From Syngnathus acus (taxonomy: Eukaryota > Chordata > Actinopteri > Syngnathiformes > Syngnathidae), in NCBI RefSeq assembly GCF_901709675.1, contig NC_051096.1, forward strand, positions 5,731,001-5,795,000: DNA of 64,000 nt, given 5' to 3'. Made by a program: the position numbers and the translations under genes. Shown piece after piece: positions 28,569-41,455 of the stretch. Position 1 is the stretch's first letter, and the number at the start of each line of letters is the position of its first letter. The notes under the pieces are model-generated. The model did not search any database and was not told the DNA's origin. It worked only from the letters and a program-made list of their open reading frames with translations.

Positions 28569-31500
28569 TCACTGGGCGGTTGAGTCTCCGTTGAGTTCGA
28601 CGCCGTGCTGCTGTAGCTGCGCTCGAAGCAGCGCGTTGTCGCCCTTGAGTTCCTCAAGCTGGAAAAGTTACAAGGCAGAGAGGATCATTCGGAATACAGT
28701 GCCAACATTGTTGAACCAAAATAAATATATTTAAGGGGTGACAAAGTTTCAGTGCTGTTTGGTGACGTGACGCGTACCACACTAAACGATTTTGTTAACC
28801 TGTTGTCGAAGCAGTTCGTTGTCCAGCTCGATTCGCTCCACTTCTTTGCAGCTCTCCTGCAATCGTTGGTTATTCTGACGCAGCTCTCTGATGTAATCGC
28901 AAGCTTTGGACAGGATGCCTCCTTTACTCTAGGGAGGGAATAATAAGGCAGAAATGAGTCAGATGGAAATGTTAATCATATGCGGTGTCCCAAGAGTTTT
29001 TGCACAACTTACAGCTCCAGTTCTGTTGTCTATGTTACAGTCAGGGATGATTTTCGAAAGTGTGACGATCCAGTTGTTAATCTTGTCTCTTCTTCTTCTC
29101 TCCACTGAAAGAAGGAAATCGTTAATTAAATGATTGCAATATACTAAAAAAAACATTGACGTACCCTCATTGTGTTGCGCTCTTCTTCTTTCATCCCTTG
29201 GTGCTCGTGGACCGTCCACCTTCCTGTAAGGACACATTTTTCTTGTGGCTCCAGTTTTATCCCAGGCAAAATTAACTACAGGTAATTCTAAAAGTACATT
29301 TATACCCAAGTTAATTTTAGGAGAGACTCCCCCCCCCCCCATCAGTCAGGCAAAATGATTACATTCTGGTAGACTTTGAGGCCACACTTCTTTTCTCGAC
29401 CAACCTTTTTTGGGGGAAAATATATTATTTACATTCATGCCAAGAAAATAAAGGACCCACAAAGCAGGAGTTTAAATCAAACTGCAGGGATGAACCGAAA
29501 ATGGCGTTTATGCTAAGCACCTCAGGGACAAACACATCACACCTCACAGTACGATTACAGTATTGTGTTGATTTGTAAACAAAGCGGGTGACACTGAGGG
29601 GAGGGAATCGCAGCAGCATTGGTTCGAATGTGAAAGTTCTCCTCACCAGTTTGTGCTGCCATGCTGCAACATCTCGCTTTCACCAACGTCTCTGGGGATG
29701 GCAGGTAAGTAGGACACAGTGTGGTTTTCAGATTTTTGATCATTTAATAAGGAACGCTATTGTTCCGCTGTTGCACCTTTGGATTTTTTTTTTTTTTTTT
29801 TAAACAAAATAAAACTTCATGGGGAGTTTGATTGAAATCATTTTAAAATGTAGGATTCAGAAAGGCTTTGTGTAGAAGACGGAGTTCTTTTTTTTCTTCC
29901 CAATGTAAGGAGACATCGTGTACTCACCCTGGGTAAGTGTGTGTGCGCGGTGCAATGGTCCGTTGAGTTGCCGACTGCAGCACATCAGGAGGGGTCATCA
30001 TTACGTAGAACTGACCTGGACGCAAGCAATAAAAGCTTCGTTATTATTATTACTCGACATTTTTTATTCTGTTTGAAGACCATATAAAGTGAAAGTATGT
30101 AAACAAACCTGCCCCCTGTGTGATTGTGGGTTCAGAGGTGGTTTGCACCGACACGGCTGTGGCTGTCCCGTCGGTGACAGCGGCGGCGGGAAAGTAGGCG
30201 AAACGTGTCTCTCCTCCTACCGTCTCCCCGACAGGACTGCCCCCGTTACTGAAAGGGTTCTGGATCACAGCCTGGATGGTAAAGAATGAAGGAATGAATC
30301 CATCAAAAAAATTCATTCAATCACTGTTGAAACCACGACTGAGTGAACATCATCGTATGTTTTGCTTTGTTCTTAAAATCAAATTAAAATGTCGCCGATG
30401 TAAATTCACAGTAATATTTCCATGTTCACGCACCTGAGGTGCTCCTGCAAATGTTGCGGCGGAGACGACGCTAACAGCAGCAGTGGCGTCGGAGGATGAA
30501 TCAATGTGGTCGTCTGTCACCTGGACGACACGATAGGTCACCTTGACAGAGAGCAGGAACAGTGTTGGAATCATACTAGAAAGAAAACAACGGCTAATGA
30601 AATCATAGTCTTTACCTGCCCGCCATTATTGTCTGTGCGAAACTGGTACTGGACATTGTGGTCAGAGAAAGCAGCCTGTTGGACAGCAGAAATGGTCCCA
30701 GCTGACTGATCCTCTACTTCTCCTGTAAATAAAGCAAACCAAAATTGGGCACGTCAAGTATTGCATGTTCATATATGTCACATAATAAAAAATATTAGAA
30801 CAGAAATATTCTAGAATATTCTAGCGGAAGCTTGAAATAAATATCATACCTTCCTGTAACTGCTCAATGTCGTCGGATTCCTGTTTGTCGTGACTGCAAA
30901 AAAAGTGAAAAAGTTATTTTCTCCAAAGAATAACGTAAAGCTCGAAACTAGCATCAAATGAAGTTGATCAAAGCTTGTCGCGGGTGAGCGGCGCCACCGT
31001 GTGGTCACATAAGCAAATTACATGTTAAGATAAAAAATAATAAAGTACAGTGCCGCACTGCACTATAGTGCAATAAAATCAAGTAAAATAAAACAAATGT
31101 AACTTAAAATGTAAAATCTGAATACATGATAAAGGCTAACTAAACCCAAACGTTGAGTTTGAGTCTGAAGTTCGAACTGGTACGTCTTCTTGAAATGACC
31201 TTAATACCTCCAAAACTATGCTAGTTCTGGCCTACTTAAGTACTTATAATCTCCAAAGACGTACACCCGGTCAAGTTAAACGCAATGCTGGCAAGAAAAA
31301 AAGAAACATAAAACCATGCTTAAGTTGTTGCCTCGTTTTGACGTCTTGCAGTAGCCGCAATGTTACACAGTTGCTAAATTCAAAAATAGGACAAAAATGA
31401 ATTCAATGATCGCTTGGGTGTAGAAATGAAACATTGCCGAAGCATGAAATAGTCGTAAAACAACTCTGATAGAAAGCAAGTAAAAGTGTCAAACAGCTTA

Positions 31501-31643
31501 AAGATATAAAGAAAAGCGTTTGCAAAGAGTCTAAACTATGGCGGCCTTGCTCGGACGGAGCCTGGCGGGCCGAACGAGAGAAACGGCTGACGGGCCGAAG
31601 CTCACCTCGCCGAGCTGTCCACACTCTGCTCCAGCATATCCAT
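28569..31643 (-). CDS. usf2: Upstream stimulatory factor 2 (bHLH-leucine zipper transcription factor)
   Basis: E-box (CACGTG) binding transcription factor. Ten exons on minus: 31606-31643 (MDMLEQSVDSSA), 30850-30893, 30617-30722, 30434-30541, 30109-30271, 29928-30015, 29165-29223, 29013-29104, 28800-28928 and 28569-28658; about 305 aa. USF-specific region: QAAFSDHNVQYQFRTDNNGG and VTYRVVQVTD, then AVIQNPFSNGGSP and FYVMMTPPDVLQSATQRTI. The basic region is RDERRRAQHNE followed by VERRRRDKINNWIV, then helix 2 (SKGGILSKACDYIREL) and the zipper ending in LLRAQLQQHGVELNGD. Residues such as PDCNIDNRTGA and CDYIRELRQNNQR fit USF2, not USF1. Human USF2 also lies near FFAR1. The 5' flank of this gene is duplicated at 62.4-63.3 kb. 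Confidence 0.93.
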
Positions 31644-33147
31644 GAAGGCTCGGTCAGCGTGGGAACGAGCGATGGCAACAACACGGATCCGCCGAGATGG
31701 AGGTTTGTGATCACGGGGACAAACACACGGGTCATGTGAGGCAGACAGGCCAGGACACGTGAGGCGGCGAGCGGCCACGGGAGCTAAAATGGAGGCTTCC
31801 GCTTCGTCTCCACGGCTGCTTGTGTAAGCGTGCGGCCAAACCTCGCTTGTTATCGAGCCGACACGACACAGATGCGCCGGATATTGGACGGGACCTTTAT
31901 TACAACTTTTCGGCTGTTGAAGTTTTTTAAAAGGCGTTGTTTGTGTAGGTTTTTTAATGCGATTCCCGTTTTTGCGACACTGAGCCGCCGCAAAGTAGCT
32001 TTATGTGCTTAATAAAACAAGGAGTGGACTTTTTTTTTTAACATCTTTAATATAGTGTGTGTGCGTGCGAGATTATTTTTTGTATTTTATTTTGTCCCCA
32101 GGGTAACGCATTCGGATTAATTTGACCATCCAGATTGTCTAATACTTCTCTGTTATGCCAAATATTTGACATGACTACAAGTGGAAGACCACTCACTGTG
32201 ATCCAACACGGGTTTTTCCTCAGACCATACGTCATAAACCCAGATGACGTCAGTGTTTCGCTTGAAAGCATTTAAAAAATTCAAAGGCAAAGCAGAAAAG
32301 ATTACAAAATAGATTACTAATGACAACAATTAGACGCAGTAACAAACGAAATATTTAAAGGTATTTAAACCCTGCAATTTTTTCAGTTTGCATAAATCTA
32401 ATAATTCAGGAATTAATAGACCAGTGAATAACTTGCAGTGATTGTCTCAAAAGGTCGTGCAAAAAAAAACGTTTACACAGATCCCACATCATTCATGATG
32501 TAGTGGCACAAACTAGGTGCACCTCTCATTGCAGCTCTGCTTAACTTTGAGAAAATAGTGGTTAAATCGCCCACTCAGTGACAGTAAGAATGCGTTTTGA
32601 AAGATTGCTCGGAAATGATTGACGGAAACATGTAATTGATGTAATTGAATGTTTGAAAGGAACGTCTACTGATTTGTGCCCAGCAACCTCAGCCATTTTC
32701 GGGCCCGATGCAGAAATTTGATATTTTAACAAAAAGAAAATGAACTCCAATCACAAGGAATAGCTCGAGAGGCTGACTCATTTGTTCAGACCGCAGACCA
32801 GAAAGAGAGATGGAGAGGAACAACCACCCCGAGAGACTGCCAAACTTTTTAGGCCAACCTCTCCTCTCCACCCCTCCCACCTCATTCTTTCCTATGGGCA
32901 CTCGGGTATATTCATTCAGTATACACACAGCAACAGGCTGAACGGACCTTAGGATCCATCCGTTGCAAAGTTTCTTTGAACCATTGCAAAGGGTGAGTTT
33001 TTTTTATTTTTTGTATGTGTATTTACAAAGGAACCTTTGTTTGAATTTGAAGAAACCTCTATGAAGTTTCTTTGATAAGTGCATGTGGCATTTGGTGTAA
33101 TGCATGATACTGAGTCTTTCCTGGATCAGCAGAAGCAAGCTCGAGAG
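31644..33147. other. usf2 / lmna head-to-head promoter region and lmna leader
   Basis: usf2 and lmna copy 1 diverge from here. CpG-rich sequence around 31640-31870 fits a usf2 promoter. 32860-33147 is the lmna leader: the block from tattcattcagtatacac (about 32909) to the ATG is repeated upstream of all five lmna copies. In-frame ATG at 33100 and a GTG at 33079 precede the likely start at 33148. A run aaagggtgagtttttt near 32986 could be a donor of a leader intron; I cannot settle that. Confidence 0.5.
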
Positions 33148-36100
33148 ATGGCGACCCCAAAAACCACTCCTCGAGGTGCAAACCATGCCCTCTCCCCCAA
33201 CCGCATCACACGTCTCCAGGAGAAGAAAGATCTCAGCAACCTCAACGACCGTCTGGCCGTTTACATCGACAAGGTCCGTTCCCTGGAAGTGGAGAACGCC
33301 GGCTTGCGTTTGCGCATCACTGAATCCGAAACAGAGGTGTCCCGGGAGCTGACGGGCCTGAAGGCCGCTTACGAGACGGAGCTGGCGGATGCCCGTAAGA
33401 CTCTGGACTCGGTGGCCAAAGAGCGTGCACGTCTGCAGCTGGAGGTGGGCAAGCTGAGGGAGGAATTCAAGGAGCTGAAAGCAAGGTGAGGCCCGGCCAT
33501 TTTATCAAAAATATGCCAACAACAAAATGGATACTGGATATTAGTGCTGACATAATTGCTTTGCTGCTGGGGCCACACCTCAAGGAAAATCCTCCTCGTG
33601 ACTAATTGCAGCTCAACATTGGACTTCCATTTAACCATCCCATAGTCGCACATCAATGGCCTGATGACTAAGTTCTTCCCCGTCCCCCCCACTTCCTCCT
33701 CCCCTTCCACATCCTCCAGAGTAATGACACACTCACGATACGTGGCAGTGGTTAAGAGGGCTCCGTTTCTTCTACTCTTCCATAAATATTGTCTTGATGG
33801 CTCCAGTGTGTTTGGCACGGACAGGCTGTTGCCATGGTAGCATCGCAACCAAACACCAAAAGCTGTGGTTTGTGGCTAGATGGAGAAGACTGGAAACATT
33901 GTAGCTTAAAAGTCATGTGGAAACATAAAAGTACATCCCCGTCCGCCCCCTCCAAGAAAATTCTTCTCAAAATAGCACATTTGACTGCGTCGAGGGTTTC
34001 CATGAAGTCTCGCCCCATTTAATTGTCCATCCATTTTCCATATTCCCAGTTTATGTGTATATCTGTCATCTCAGGAACACGAAGAAAGAATCCGATCTGG
34101 CAGGAGCGCTGCAGAGGCTCAAAGACTTGGAAGCCTTGCTGAACTCCAAGGACGCGTCTTTGACGACAGCGTTAGGAGAAAAGCGTAGCCTTGAGACAGA
34201 AAATCGAGATCTGAAGACGCAGGTTGCCAAGGTGAATCAAATCACGATTAAATTACCGTGATGATTGTGTTAAAGTTGTTGCCACGTTTAGCTCGACACC
34301 AGCTTGGGAGATGCCCGAAAGCAGCTGCAGGATGAGATGCTCAGGAGGGTGGATGGAGAGAATCGCATTCAAACCCTTAAAGAGGAGCTGGAGTTTCAAA
34401 AGAACCTGCATTCCGAGGTCGGATACGATTATCATCACTATCGCTTATTTAATTAAGGAAAATAAAGCTGAGTCTTTCTCACGTCTCACGTAGGAGTTGC
34501 GCGAGGTCAAACGCCGGCACGAGTCTCGCGTGGTGGAGTTGGAAAACGGCCGCCAGGAAGATTATGAAAGCAAACTGGCCGACGCCTTGATGGAGATGCG
34601 AAGCCAGCATGAACTTCAAATTAAACTCTACAAGGAGGAGATTGAGAAGACCTACAACTCCAAGGTAAATTGCTGGAAAGTATTGCCTGAACTCTTTTTT
34701 TACCTTCTACTATGCCTGTCGGGTTCAGCTGGAAGGTGCTCGCCAGTCAGCGGACCGAAGCAGCCACCTGGTGGGCGCGGCGCACGAGGAGCTCCAGCAG
34801 ACCCGGATCCGACTGGAGTCCGTTTCATCTCAATTAAGCCAGCTTCAAAAACAGGTAACTATTTATCATTTGGACCTTAGAATCTGTCTCAGCTGCAAAA
34901 GTTTAAAAAGTCTGTGTTGACACTAGCTTGCAGCCCGTGATGCAAAAGTGAAAGATCTGGAGGAGGCTCTGTCTAGAGAGAGGGACACCATGCGTCGCCT
35001 CCTCGGGGAGAAAGACCGAGAAATGGCCGACATTAGGCAGCGGATGCAGCAGCAGCTGGATGAGTATCAGGAGCTAATGGATGTCAAGCTAGCGCTGGAT
35101 ATGGAGATAAGTGCCTACAGGAAGTTGCTTGAAGGCGAGGAGGAGAGGTGTGTGTGCACAGCTTACATACATACCACAACTTTTCATGTCATAGCAATTC
35201 ATGTCTCCACGTTTGTCCGCAGGCTACGCCTTTCCCCGAGTCCACCGCCGACAAGGATGGCAGGAAGTCGCTCCTCGACCACGTCGGTTCATTCCCGATC
35301 CTTCAACTGCAGCGCTCACAACTCCAGCGGGAAGAGGAAGCGTCCCAACGACACGGACAGCGAGGCTTCGAGCTTCGCCGGAAGCGCCGTGGCTCGTACT
35401 CGCATCACCCAGCAGGCCTCTGCTAGCGGGCGGGTCACCGTGGATGAGGTGGACCAGGATGGCAAATATGTCCGACTCAGCAATAAAGCAGATGAGGTCA
35501 GTGGATGTGTCACAGTGGAACATCGCACATCTTACGAAATTTGCACATTTTCCAGTAACGACTAACCTGTTGAGATCAATTTCAACTATTAGGATCAGAA
35601 TTTGGGGAACTGGCAGGTGAAGCGCCAGGTTGGATCTTCTGCTCCCATCGCATTCAAGTTTCCCGCAAAGTTCATCCTAAAGGCCGGCCGGAGAGTCACG
35701 GTAATCAATCTTATCTGAAAGATCTCAGATACGAGGTGCTCAATATTTCAATGACCTTTACATGCTGATCAGATCTGGGCGGCTGGCGCTGGCGGAAACC
35801 ACAATCCTCCCTCTGATCTAGTCTGGAAGACACAGGCCAACTGGGGAACCGGAGACCAGTTCCAGACTACCTTGATCAACGCTAACGGAGAGGTGACACA
35901 TCTTTCAAGCGACAAGAAGCAATATTTCTCTTTTGACGTCCATTTTTCTTCCAGGAAATGGCGATGAGGAAAGTCACTCGCACACATTTGGAAGACGATG
36001 ATGACGACATGGTAATATTATAAAAATATAAACACAATTAAATGGGAATTTTGTAACACAATCATGACTATAGTTGCATTTTTTTTCTGCTGGTCAATCA

Positions 36101-36441
36101 TTTGAAAAGATTCAGAGTTTGTTGTTTCCGCAGCAGGTTGCTCACAGCACCTGCGGGGACAGCGAGTACAATCTTCGTAGTCGTACAGTTATGTGCGGCT
36201 CCTGCGGATTCTCCCCGGACAAGCCCAACAACGGCAGCTCCGTGTCTACGGCTTCCCGCTCCTACCGTACTGGTGGCATCTCAGAGGGTTTTCTGCCTCA
36301 TTCCTACGTGTTCAGTAGTAGCACACCTCGCAAGGTGAGACCACTAAAAGGAAACAGACAAAAGTGATGCAAACATAATGCTCCTGTTTTTTGTTTTTTT
36401 TCCAGACTGGAATCCGAACTGAGACCTGTCCAATAATGTGA
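33148..36441 (+). CDS. lmna: Lamin A, intact copy 1 of the array
   Basis: Type V intermediate filament protein of the nuclear lamina. Twelve exons: 33148-33485, 34075-34231, 34292-34417, 34494-34664, 34729-34854, 34927-35147, 35223-35496, 35593-35700, 35773-35892, 35955-36011, 36134-36334 and 36406-36441. They total 1935 nt, 644 aa. Exons 2-6 have exactly the mammalian LMNA lengths (157, 126, 171, 126, 221). The head is [10 protein letters not shown]. The rod runs from [16 protein letters not shown] to [17 protein letters not shown], with both helix-boundary motifs intact. A nuclear localisation signal GKRKRP lies near residue 417, then the Ig-like fold ([17 protein letters not shown]) and the A-type tail [15 protein letters not shown]. 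The end is the CaaX box CPIM. The prelamin cleavage region reads HSYVFSS where mammals have RSYLLG. It starts at 33148 because that ATG gives the family head; upstream ATG 33100 is in frame. Followed by a naxe remnant. Confidence 0.95.
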
Positions 36442-36675
36442 GGCCCTGGATCTTTTGGTCTTCATTTTCCATGCCAATCAATTTATATAGTATTTAGTAT
36501 ACTTTTATATATATCACTTTTTACAACATGCTTATGGTTAGCCACCAATATGAACTATAGTTTCATATTGAATTTGAATTTCAAAAAATTACTTTTTATA
36601 CAAGGTAGTGACTTTTTTCCACAGCTTTTTTGAATAAAATCTACTCCGACCTGTTGTGAAATTTTCTTTGATTGA

Positions 36676-36681
36676 AATAAA
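36676..36681 (+). promoter_or_regulatory. Poly(A) signal of lmna copy 1
   Basis: An AATAAA lies 235 bp after the stop. Another at 36633-36638 (gaataaaatc) is an alternative. Both are retained downstream of copies 2, 3 and 4. Confidence 0.55.
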
Positions 36682-36839
36682 GTTGTTCTTCTTCAAAATG
36701 TATTAAATTCGTCTTTCTTTTTGTGTTGTATAAAAATTGCATTGATTTATATTGATTTCTCCCAGCTCTCAAAAACGGAACTCCAGACTTTTATATTGAA
36801 ATTTGAACCACTGTAGCTATTTACTTTTATTTTGAAACG

Positions 36840-37217
36840 TAAGTACTGTTTTTGTTCCGGGTCCCATACCCGGAAGTAGGTCATTTCCACGGAAGCCCGA
36901 CAGACTCTTTACGTGTTGTTTTTTGTAAGTTGTGTTATTGCATGGCATTTAACCAAAATTTTGCATTCTTAATGGAATATTGGCGTGCATTTGGTGAGTG
37001 TCACTAATCTTTAGTAATCTCTGGTTGTCGTCAAGAATTCAAGACATGCTAACAGTCAATGCCCACTTTCACCTTCAGCTAACAACCACCAGAAGCCACC
37101 CTTTTCAAGGGACGCCATCACTTCCTGGGAGGCCGCTTTGTGCCACCAGCTTTGGAGAGGAAGTACCAGCTCAACCTGCCCCGCTACCCCGAAACTGACT
37201 GTGTGTTAAAATTATAA
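36840..37217 (+). pseudogene. naxe: naxe remnant 1: promoter, scrap of exon 1, last exon only
   Basis: Comparison with the other two naxe copies shows the same promoter sequence, from aacgtaagtactg near 36837. Then there are two deletions. The first joins the leader to the middle of exon 1 at about 37059 and removes the start codon. The second joins exon 1 directly to the last exon at about 37096 and removes exons 2-5. The last exon ([24 protein letters not shown] type) then runs to the stop at 37215-37217. The breakpoints are not at exon borders, so this is genomic deletion and not a retrocopy. It cannot make NAD(P)HX epimerase. Confidence 0.85.
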
Positions 37218-37512
37218 GATTTGGTTCCTGAAATGGTTCCTAACATGCTTTAACCGTTTTAGAATGCAATAAAGAAAATACTTCATGAAAAGATTCAGCC
37301 ACAGAAAACTACTAAATCATGACTTGGCTCCACATTCTGTTTTTATAAATAACACACGTTCTTTTCTTATTTTTGTTTATTTCAGACATCAGGAGGTGGT
37401 GAATTAGTAAAAAGCTTTCTTCAACCTCAACAGTCTTACAGGCAGTGTTACGCATGTCATATAAATATACAGAATGTCAACATAATATTTGTACGGTGAC
37501 TACAGTGTATGC
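37218..37512. repeat. naxe 3' flank, duplicated at 61964-62265
   Basis: Near-identical to the sequence after the naxe copy at 60.7-62.0 kb, with small indels. It ends at tgtacggtgactacagtgta, where the hAT element has entered here and unique sequence continues in the other copy. Confidence 0.8.
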
Positions 37513-38709
37513 CAGGGGTCTCCAAACTACGGCCCGCGGGCCAACTGCGGCCCGCGGTCCAGTTTTTATTGGCCCGCAGCAAATTCTGAAAACATAATTG
37601 AATATGGCCCGCACAAGAAGCTTGAGCTCAACTCTGTTGCACTTCTCAGTTTCCACACTAGATGGAGCCCGCCACACAAAGCGTTTGACGTCCCATTAGT
37701 ACAGGGGTGGCCAGCCAGTCAGAGACTAAGAGCCACATTTTTTACTGTGTCATCGCAAAGAGCCACATCATACACATGAGCACACATGAACACCCCCCCC
37801 CACACACACACGCACACAAACACGCACGCGCACGCACACATTATTATGTCACGCACCAACATGATAATGACAAATTGACTCCTACAGTACTAAAACCACA
37901 GACCAAAGACCACATTTTCAACAATGAGCATTGTGTGCATTGTCTCACACAGACAAACTCTCAGTTCAACAAATTCCACAAACAAAACCATAATAAGTTT
38001 TTTCACTTACTATGTGTGGCGGGACAGACCATTCGTTTGAGTTCGTCGTTTTCAGGAGACAAGATTTCAATAACGTCACTGAGGCATATCTTAACGAACT
38101 CCACTTCATTGTATGGATTTTTAGCCCGTGCAATGTTCCAAGCCAGTTGAAACAATGCAAGTGTGACAGTCTCTGAGTGCTTCGTAATTTTTTTGAAAAA
38201 CTGTACCTATTTTTCTGCCTGCCTTTTCAAAGTCTCCAAGCTTGTGCTTGCGAAATTCAGTCCCTTTTGCAAAGTCCTTATCGATATTGGCATGAAGTGA
38301 GCTGAAGTGGCGCTGACCATTTGAAGCTTTTAAATGCGCCAATGACGTCCGACATATCAGGCAGAATGGCTTGCCATAGCGTTCAACAAAAAACAACTTT
38401 AACTCTGTTAAAAACGTCCTGTGTTCATCGTCATATATTCGTTTAGCTGTGCATTTTGTCCTTGCCATTTTGGCAAGCGTCTTGTCAGCCTTTCTGGACC
38501 TAATGGGCTCCCGTAGTCACAGTCGCCATTCATAAAAAAAGCGGGCAAAACCAATTCACCTCACGCGCATGCGCGTTTGACCAAAATACCATATTGAACT
38601 CAAGCAAAGCAAATACGCACGAAAAATAAACACAAATGTTGATATGAACGTAAAAGAGCCGCATGAAACTAGCCAAAGAGCCGCATGCGGCTCGCGAGCC
38701 GCGGGTTGG
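37513..38709. mobile_element. Two nested hAT-type DNA transposon remnants
   Basis: The outer end starts caggggtctccaaactacgg at 37513 with ggcccgcggg repeats. An inner element starts caggggtggccagcc at 37702. Its other end, near 38660-38709, has agccgcatgcggctcgcgag sequence. These termini are characteristic of vertebrate hAT elements. On the minus strand 38468-38121 encodes the start of a BED-type zinc-finger transposase-derived protein (FCLICRTSLAHLKASNG, then HFSSLHANID). The frame ends early, so the element is dead. A C-run and CA-rich microsatellite lies at 37791-37840. The element separates naxe remnant 1 from the inverted-repeat arm. Confidence 0.75.
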
Positions 38710-38766
38710 CATACAAGTAGGCGACACAAAACAAAAACAAGAAGGCACAAACCATAAATAATAAGA

Positions 38767-39650
38767 AAGACAAGTATATTCATGGAGTCAACCAATAAAG
38801 CAGACATAACTAGACATTCTTTGATATAAGATAATAACAGAGGTTGCTACAACTTCACGATTCAATATGTATTTCTGTGCACTGCAAAATAAATGTCTTT
38901 TGATATGTTGCTTAAATAGCTTAATGACCCTTAAGGAACTGTGTAATGCATGCCTGATGTTTGTTCTCTAAATCATGGACACGGCCAGAGTCGTCTTGAC
39001 CGTACAGTACTTGATTATATCTTGTGTTTTGATTAAACGTCATATGTCGCCTAATGCGAGACGCCAGCTTTTCGATTACTACTGAACGCTCTGCACAGAG
39101 GGAAATGTTTTGCCTAACAAAGAAAAGATATGGTAGGAAGCATGATTAAACTAAGAATATAATGATGTGAGCAAAGACATGGAGTATCAAAAGAACTAAC
39201 TTTGCATAGTCAGGGAACAGTAATAGATTAATGATGTGACAGCCAAAAAGCTCACATAAATTCGTACAAAATGACAAAATTGAAAGAATGAGGTACGACA
39301 GTATATGTGCAAGGATGGAGGAGAATGTTTACAGGAAGGTCACTTGGAGATAAAAACCAGCTGGTGCCAGAGGGAGACAGCCAAGGACTCGGCCAAAGAT
39401 GATCACCAAGGCCGAAAGACGGGATGGAATCGTCCATAACCAGCACCCACTCCCATGGAATCAAACTCTACTGCGAACTCGCCCCACCCCAACGACTCAT
39501 CACCCATCAAACTCGCCCCACACCAACTGAATATAAGCTGACCAAAGAACCTTGAACGTGGCCTTTTCTGAATGGAGACTTTCTGCTCTTGAAAGGCCCA
39601 GCGCTGTATTGTACTTTCCTGAAAACAGAGCTTTCTTAACAAGAATTATG
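38767..39650. other. Unclassified duplicated sequence at arm end
   Basis: Repeated in inverse at about 55020-55903. Several open frames occur on both strands with no family I recognise. It includes the 56-bp segment 39034-39089 that reappears as filler at 48691-48747. Confidence 0.5.
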
Positions 39651-41045
39651 ATTGAACTCAACCAACCTGTGTAAGTCTAATTTCTGCTTCAGTGTCTTTG
39701 CATTTTCCTAAATCTGAAGAAATTAAACGAGCACGCAGTGAGTAAATTGGATAACAGGTGATTGGCAATGGCTTTTGCCGTGAGGCGCAGATAGCGCTCC
39801 CTAAATTGTGGACCAAATCCAACACTATATTTCTAAGGTGGAAAAATGACGTTTTGGTCACCGTGTTAATGTAGGACCTGAAGCTTAGATCTGAATCTAA
39901 ATTAACACCAAGACTTGTAACCTCGGATTTAATCCAGGGAGTTAATTTCCTCAAATTATTAAACAGCATTTCTCTTTTTGTTTTAGGGCCGATTAGCAAG
40001 ATTTCAGTTTTATCCTCGTTTAACTTTAAGAAATTGTTGCTCATCCATTTATTTATAGCCAGAAGACAGTTGGTGATGGAGCTTATAGGTGTAGCATCAT
40101 TGGGTTCTGCAGATATGTACAATTGTGTGTCATCCGCATAACTATGGAAATATACATTGTGCTTTCTGATGATGTCGCCAAGCGGCAGCATGTAAAGTGA
40201 GAATAATAGTGGACCAAGGCAGCTGCCTTGTGCAACCCCATAGCGGCTGTCGTGTGTTGGACACATGCTCTCCTAAGCTGACATAGAACTTTCTCCCTTT
40301 GATATATGTTCTGAACCAGTTTAACACACAGTCCGAAAGACCGACTAACCTTTCAAGACGATTGATTAGGATAACATGTTCAATGGTATCAAACGCTGCA
40401 CTTAGGTCTCAGAGGATAAGAATCGACACCTTGTTTTCATCAGAGTTTAGTCTGAGGTCGCTGATTATTTTAGTAAGAGCAGTTTCAGAGCTGTGGTATG
40501 TTCTAAAGCCTGACTGGAATTCCTCCAGGATATTGTTTTCTTTCAGAAACGAGTTTATTTGCACTGAAACTATCTTTTCAAGGATCTTACTAATGAAAGG
40601 AAGGTTGGATATCGGCCTATAGCTGGTCAGTACATTTCCATCTAGGTTGGGCTTCTTTAGTAAAGGTTTTACCACAGCTGTTTTAAAGGCATCTGGGAAG
40701 ATGCCTGTTTGAAGGGATGTGTTTATAATGTTCAGGACATGACTTGAGACACTGTGGAATACCCGCTTAAAGAATGCTGTCGGTACAGGTCAATACTTGA
40801 AGTGGAGGAGTTACACTCAGTCACCCAGTCTTGCAAAGCTCATTCAATGTAATACAGGTGAATGTTCCCATGGTTACACAATTTTCATAGGATTTACTGA
40901 GATCATCTATGTTTATATCGGCAACGATACTGGCTCTAATTGAAGTTATTTTACTAGTGAAGAATAATGCGAGTTCTTCACATTTTGATGCAGAGAACTG
41001 TGGGGGTAATGTTGAGTAGTTGATCAATAGTGGAGAATAATATTC
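39650..41045 (-). mobile_element. Non-LTR retrotransposon reverse transcriptase fragment (L2/CR1-like), left arm
   Basis: The minus strand reads PLLKKPNLDGNVLTSYRPIS, then SDLRLNSDENKV, a stop codon in place of a residue before DLSAAFDT, a frameshift near 40256, and [20 protein letters not shown]. The catalytic motif YADDTQLY follows. These are reverse-transcriptase blocks of L2/CR1-group LINEs. The endonuclease part is absent. Dead copy, duplicated in the right arm. Confidence 0.85.
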
Positions 41046-41088
41046 TAGAGTATACACATAGCAACAGGCTGAACGGACCTTAGGATCC

Positions 41089-41455
41089 ATCCATCCATTT
41101 TCTGTACCGCTTAGTCCCCACGGGGGTCGCGGCCGTGCTGGAGCCTATCCCAGCCGTCATCGGGCAGTGGGCGGGGGACACCCTGAACCGGTTGCCAGCC
41201 AATCGGAGGGCACACAGAGACAAACAACCATTTGCACTCGCACTCGCACTCACACCTAGGGACAATTTGGAGTCTTCAATCGGCCTACCAAGCATGTTTT
41301 TGGGATGTGGGAGGGAACCGGAGTGCCCGGAGAAAACCCACGCGGGCCCGGGGAGAACATGCAAACTCCACACAGGGAGGGCCGGAGGTGGAATCGAACC
41401 CGCACCCACCTAACTGTGAGGCGGACGTGCTACCCAGTGCCCCACCGAGCCGCCC
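41089..41455 (-). mobile_element. tRNA-derived SINE with target-site duplication, left arm
   Basis: On the minus strand the head reads gggcggctcggtggggcact followed by a B-box ggttcgattcc, a conserved body tggagtttgcatgttctccc, and a tail of repeated atgg. Flanks are the direct repeat ttaggatcc at 41080-41088 and 41456-41464. lmna copies 1 and 5 have the empty site, a single ttaggatcc, in the same leader position. Confidence 0.88.

Noticed and set aside
29343-29406. Possible extra usf2 exon (minus strand, KKCGLKVYQNV-like)
   Set aside because: Not needed to join neighbouring exons in frame and has no match in USF proteins; probably intron.
37801-37840. CA-rich microsatellite as a regulatory element
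   Set aside because: Simple repeat inside a decayed hAT element; no supporting context.
41380-41455. tRNA-like A and B boxes near the lamin leader
   Set aside because: They belong to the head of a SINE with target-site duplication, not to a functional tRNA gene; no cloverleaf end or CCA context.
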